Below are positions 49,401 through 55,400 of a DNA stretch of 60,000 nt, piece after piece (within the stretch, counting starts at the first letter, position 1; each line of letters opens with the position of its first letter). A program made the position numbers and the translations under genes. This DNA comes from Owenia fusiformis (lineage: Eukaryota; Annelida; Polychaeta; Sabellida; Oweniidae), in assembly GCA_903813345.2 (NCBI GenBank), contig CAIIXF020000002.1, positions 30,190,926 through 30,250,925 of the forward strand, given 5' to 3'. The notes beneath the pieces are model-generated. The model was not told where the DNA came from, ran no database searches, and worked only from the letters and a program-made list of their open reading frames with translations.

Positions 49401-52400
49401 CAATATGTCGTGGTTCAATATCATATCAGACAAAATGTGGTGGTTCATTATCATATCAGACAATATGTGGTGGTTCAATATCATATCAGACAATATGTCG
49501 TGGTTCAATATCATATCAGACAATATGTGGTGGTTCAATATCATATCAGACAATATGTGGTGGTTCAATATCATATAAGACAATATGTGGTGGTTCAGTA
49601 TCATATAAGGCAATATGTGGTGGTTCGCTATCAGATCGAACAAAATGTGGTGTTTCAATATCATATCAGACAATATGTGGTGGTTCAATATCATATCAGA
49701 CAATACAATATGTGGTGGTTCAATATCATATCAGACAATATGTGATGGTCCAATATCATATAAGACAGTATGTGGTGGTTCAATATCATATCAGACAAAA
49801 TGTGGTGTTTCAATATCATATCAGACAATATGTGGTGGTTCAATATCAGATCAGACAATATGTGATGGTTCAATATGATATCAGACAATACAATATATGG
49901 TGGTTCAATATCATATCAGACAATATATTAGGTTCAATATCATATCAGACAATGTGGTAGTTCAATATCATATTAGATAGTATATTGTGGTTCAATATCA
50001 TTTAAGACAGTATGTGGTGGTTCAATATCATATAAGACAATATGTGATGGTTCAATACCATATCAGACAATTCAATATGTGTGGTTCAATATCATATCAG
50101 ACAATATATTAGGTTCAATATCATATCAGACAATGTGGTAGTTCAATATCATATTAGATAGTATATTGTGGTTCAATATCATTTAAGACAGTATGTGGTG
50201 GTTCAATATCATATAAGACAATATGTGATGGTTCAATACCATATCAGACAATTCAATATGTGTGGTTCAATGTCATATCGGACAATACAATATGTAGTGG
50301 TTCAATATCATATTAGACAAATAGTGGTGGTTCAATTGCATATCAGACAACATGTGGTGGTTCAATATCATATCCAAACAATCTGAAATCCCAATAATAG
50401 ATTGTAATCAGCCGTTTCATAATCCAAGATGGTACATCCTTATAGGATTTTTCTAATCTTTCTGCTCTGTTTTTACGTTCTGTATCACCAAATGGATTTT
50501 TATTAAAACCAAGTTGCTTAAAGAAGAAGCCAGCATCTTCTGTCAGTGATTCAGTCTTAACAATAAAGTTGTATGGCACATCACATGGTTTGCAAGACTC
50601 GAAATATTGCATCCAATGGGGTTCTAAATGTCCCCTGTTATGTTTTGGGTTTTCCACTATATACTGAAGAAACTCAGTGAATGTCACATTTATATCATCA
50701 TATTTAATCTTTTTTGGGTTAAGATTATGGTATTTCGCCATCATTGTTCGTCCCCATTTATTTCTAGTATTCGTTGGTGGTTTGTGATTGGTCATTATAC
50801 GGTCCCAGTATGACGATAGCAGTCTCTCCCAGGGATTTCGTACATTTAATAAACGGATAGTATAATTGGTTATCTTTTTATGACTTAACTTCATGTCAAT
50901 TTTTAAAATCGTCCTTTTGGCTTTTAATTTGTTGAAAGTGTCTCTAAAGTTAGAAAAACCTGCTTTCAAAACGGAGCACCAGAGGAGGGTGTGTTTGTCC
51001 AATGAAACTTGCATGAGTTGTATGGATTTGGTCGTCACTGCCGGATGTTTGTACTCGTAAGAATCTTTGAACTCTTTGCAGATGCGTTTCAAACGTTCCA
51101 TACGTTCTTCTATTTGTTTTTTCTTATCTTTTTTCATCTGGAATTAAATGCACATTGAGCAACATTTGGAAATGTGATCATACAGGAATTCAGGAATTCA
51201 ATCTTCAAAGCACTGAAAAAATGATAAAGTGGCATGATGTTTGTTTACCATAACCTTATATCCTTTGTAAATATGAGTGACACAAAAGCATTAACTTTAT
51301 ACCCTCCGTAAATATATAGCATAAAAGTTTTAACTGTTCTGAGATTTGGCTTGGTCAAACATGAATGAGAATACATTAAATATGAATGTAAAAAGCTGTG
51401 TTTATTTCATCAAAAGACATAGAGTAGCTGTAATGTTGTTTTATTGTTAAAACTTGTTAAAGTTTACTGTACCGTTTAACCATGTACATGTTTTTATCAT
51501 ACTTCAGTCTTAAAAGATCACAAATGTTTAGTTCTCAGTATAATAGACTAAAATTTCTTAAGTCATATTCATAACAACTTTTAGTACATCCTTTGAAAAG
51601 TTTATTTTCTATGGGAATTTTTCAATATACAAAACTGAGAAAGAAAAAATCTAGCATATACAGGGTGGGCCAAAAAAAACGCCACTTTTTTTTCAAGACG
51701 CTATAACTTTTTTATTTTCCAACCTACATACCCCAAATTTTGCAGATGTATAGTGTCAAGGGTTCTTAGTAATAATATCATGTAACAAGTCCATCAATTT
51801 GGATTATATTTGACCTAAAAGACGAGTTCAATTGGTCCGCCATCCTATTTTGATGATAGATTTTAGTTTTAGTCGCCTTGCTGATATAGCAGTATCAATG
51901 AAATGTTAGCTAATTTTTTTTCAACATGTCTTAATTGCCAGCTTTAGTTGAGCAATCTTTTAGATTGGGTGCCTTCATACCATCTCCTGGAGATCTCCCC
52001 ATACCCTATACTCACTTTGGTTTGCATCAGGGCTATTACCTTTGCGGTCATCAGGCCATATCAGTTCAGGAACATTTTGCAAATTATGCTTATCTCTCAT
52101 GGCATACCATATATTTAAGTGAGACGCTGGTAACATATCTTATTCAAGTAAAAGTGTATAATTCGTGATCCAAGGCTAGATAACAACCTCAAGTTTCATT
52201 TGGTATGCAAATTATGATTTTGTATCAAAAATCAAAAAAGTTATAGCATTTTGAAAAAAAAAGTAGCGTTTTTTTGGCCCACCCTGTACTATTAATTAAC
52301 TAAAGTATACATGTATATCATAGTGCTACAGTAAAAATAATGCTACAGACCTTAACATGTTCTTGTTTGGTTTTATTAGAAGGTCCCATGAAAGGAATAG

Positions 52401-55400
52401 CATTAGATGATCCAGTATGTTGCTCATCTCTGTTCCCTTTTTTGAATCCATTTACACTTCCTTCCTCGTGTTGACTTTTACTTCCTCCATATTCCTCAAC
52501 ATATGCAAAATGTTTTAACACAGAAAAAACTAACCATATAATCACAAGAAGCATACAACCTTGCTTTAAAATTCTCCACAAATAGCGATTCATTTTCTAT
52601 CTCGAAAGCATAAAAGTTGAAATGTATATGTCTATTGAAATGCATTTTCTCATCACTTTAGTTGATGCATTCAAAACTCATGAGCTGTGTTAAATCCTTT
52701 GAAAATGTTTGTTCACTGATCATAAAAAATTTTTATGGGTGTTATGTGTTATACAGGACATACTTGATTTTTAATACAAGTGTTGGGTGCAGTAGTATTG
52801 TTCAGGTCTTTGTCTCCTTATATTTGCATTTTTGCTTAAATGAGATTTTAAAAGGTATTTCAAATGTCAATATACATGTTTCTCTTAGAGGTTTTCATGG
52901 TAGGGACCTTTTTGAAAGTATTTTAAAAATGATTAAAATTTGAAAGGTTGATGGTTAGGAAATTGTACAAATATTCAAAATAAAATTGAAGAATTTTTTT
53001 CCTGAATCATTGAAATACTCATATAAAATACCATTAAGACCATCATTCTCAGAAAAAGGTTGGGTATTCAATTATCAAAATAAGTATTTATCCTGAGCTA
53101 TATTTCAATAAGAATGCTATTCAGGCCCTTGTATTGAACTTTGTTTACTGCTGAAGAAGGGTAAGCGATACACCCTTAAGTCTTGAATTGAATTGATTGT
53201 CATATCTAATAATGATTTAATTAATCAGTTTTTGACAGATATCATTTACTGAAGATTGAATTAACCATTTTTGACCTTAATGTTCTACTGTCTGAACAAT
53301 CTTATTTAGTTTGTGAGTTATTTTAGGCCATAGCTTTAAAGTTATAAAAAATCATACCTGTTTCATTGAAGAAATAATTTCCCAAATTCTGTTCTTTAAT
53401 ACAATGGCGGGGGCAGGAGATCAAGCAGTTAACAGTCCCAGAAATGTAGGTATTCAGCACAAATAACTTTTTTATGTCATCACCAAAAATGGTGACCTTG
53501 TTATGGTCTCAAACTTTTTGTTGACAGTGTTTGTTGGTTGGTGTTCTGTATCAGTAACAAATGGCAGGTGGTGACATTTTGCATGTTAATGCCATGTTAC
53601 GATATTCTACAATTTCAGGTCCAGCTTGAGCTGACAGATGGCTGGTACTCTATCAGGACAATCATAGATGGACCCCTTCAGCAGTTCATCAATCAAGGAA
53701 GGCTGTTCGTGGGTCAGAAACTATGTATATGTGGAGCAGATCTGGTCGGCTCTAATGATGCATGTCCGCCATTGGAGGTGAGAAATCTTGAATGAACAAT
53801 TAAATATAATATTTAATACAGTATTAAGACAATAAGTATAATTCCCTTGATGACTGGCGATAGATGGCACTAAAGACTCATAGTCAATAGATTGTATGGA
53901 ATATATTAACATGTAAAAATTGCTTCGAAAATTGCAAAGACAATTTTCAGTCATAATATAGTGAGATTTTGCAACTCAGATGTTTATTTTTCCTGTTTAA
54001 CCAAATATGAAGCGTTTCATTACATCATAATTTATTGCGCGACTCTATATGTCCATCAGTATGATATTCATATAGACAACGATTTTTAAGAATATCACAC
54101 TTATGGATTTATAGAGCTACGCAATATATCATGACGTATTAAAACACTCCATAAGTTATATGTTATCTTGATATCGAATCTTCTAAAATGTAAGAACAGA
54201 ATTATGAAGAAAAAATTGATATTGGTTTGATTAATAAAGTTTACTGAAAGTAACTGGTGAACGACTAACTAAATATCTGCCATCTATATCAGTCATCAAT
54301 GAGAAAATAGAAAGCCAAATTGTTTTAATATTTTTTAGCACACAGGAAGGATTCATTGACTTATTATGACGAAGTGGTGACATAATTATAATCACTGTAT
54401 TCTATGATGTCTGATTCTGTGGTCTGTGATTGTAGCTCAGAGATACAATAAATACATCTGTTTGGGCATGACATGGTTATTTTTTATATATTTGTTCAAT
54501 TACTTGTCCTAAATGTTTTACCTATTGCAGCTGAATCATATATCCACGTGAAATATAGGCCCGTAGCCAGGAAAGTTCAGGGGATGAGAGCAAACCCAAT
54601 GCCCATTGCCAAAATTTCTTTCAAAATCATGCAGGTTTTCAACATTTTTGGCACTTTTCAAGTGATTTTTTGGCCAAAATGGTCAATATGTGTGAACGGC
54701 CTGGAATTTTAAAAAGTGAACCCCTTGGCAAAAGCTGGCTACAGGCCTGGAATATTGGCTTTTGTAGCTCGGGTTACTATAACTCTATATGCACTGGTAC
54801 CTAATTAGAGCAAAGTAGAGATGAAGAGGCAGCATTTTAAGGGATGTTGTCCAAATAGTTTTTGAAGAATGGAGGAATTTTAATAGATTAGCATTTTCAA
54901 CTCATCGTTAATCAGAGATGGTAAAAATCATTTGAAGAGTCTGCTCTTATACTGTTCATAAACTTTATACATATATTTGAAAATTATTTTTATTTCCATT
55001 AATTTTAGGCTCCTGGAAATCTAGCTTTGAAGATTCATGCAAACTCAACAAGACCTGCCAGATGGGATGCAAAACTTGGTTACTATAGAAACCCTCAACC
55101 ATTCCCTGTTGCTATCTCCAGTCTCTATGGTGATGGGGGACTTGTTAGCTGTGTAGATGTTGTTGTGATCAGAGTATATCCATTACAGGTATTTATTTAT
55201 TCTTAGGCTACTAAAAATTAATTGCCAGTTTAGTTGTCTCATTGTCATCCTGGAACTTCCCTACTCAACCCCTTTCTTACCTAAATTATACCTTTAAGAT
55301 TTGAGGGCTTTTTTGTTTGTTGACTTTCATGTTACTATGCTCACTTGCGAACACATACCTCATATCCCTTTTTGGCCACCCCTATCCTCCGATTGGCTGC

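Noticed and set aside
49328-49960. Overlapping long frames in several frames and both strands
   Set aside because: They come from the 30-bp minisatellite, whose length is a multiple of three. No family resemblance.
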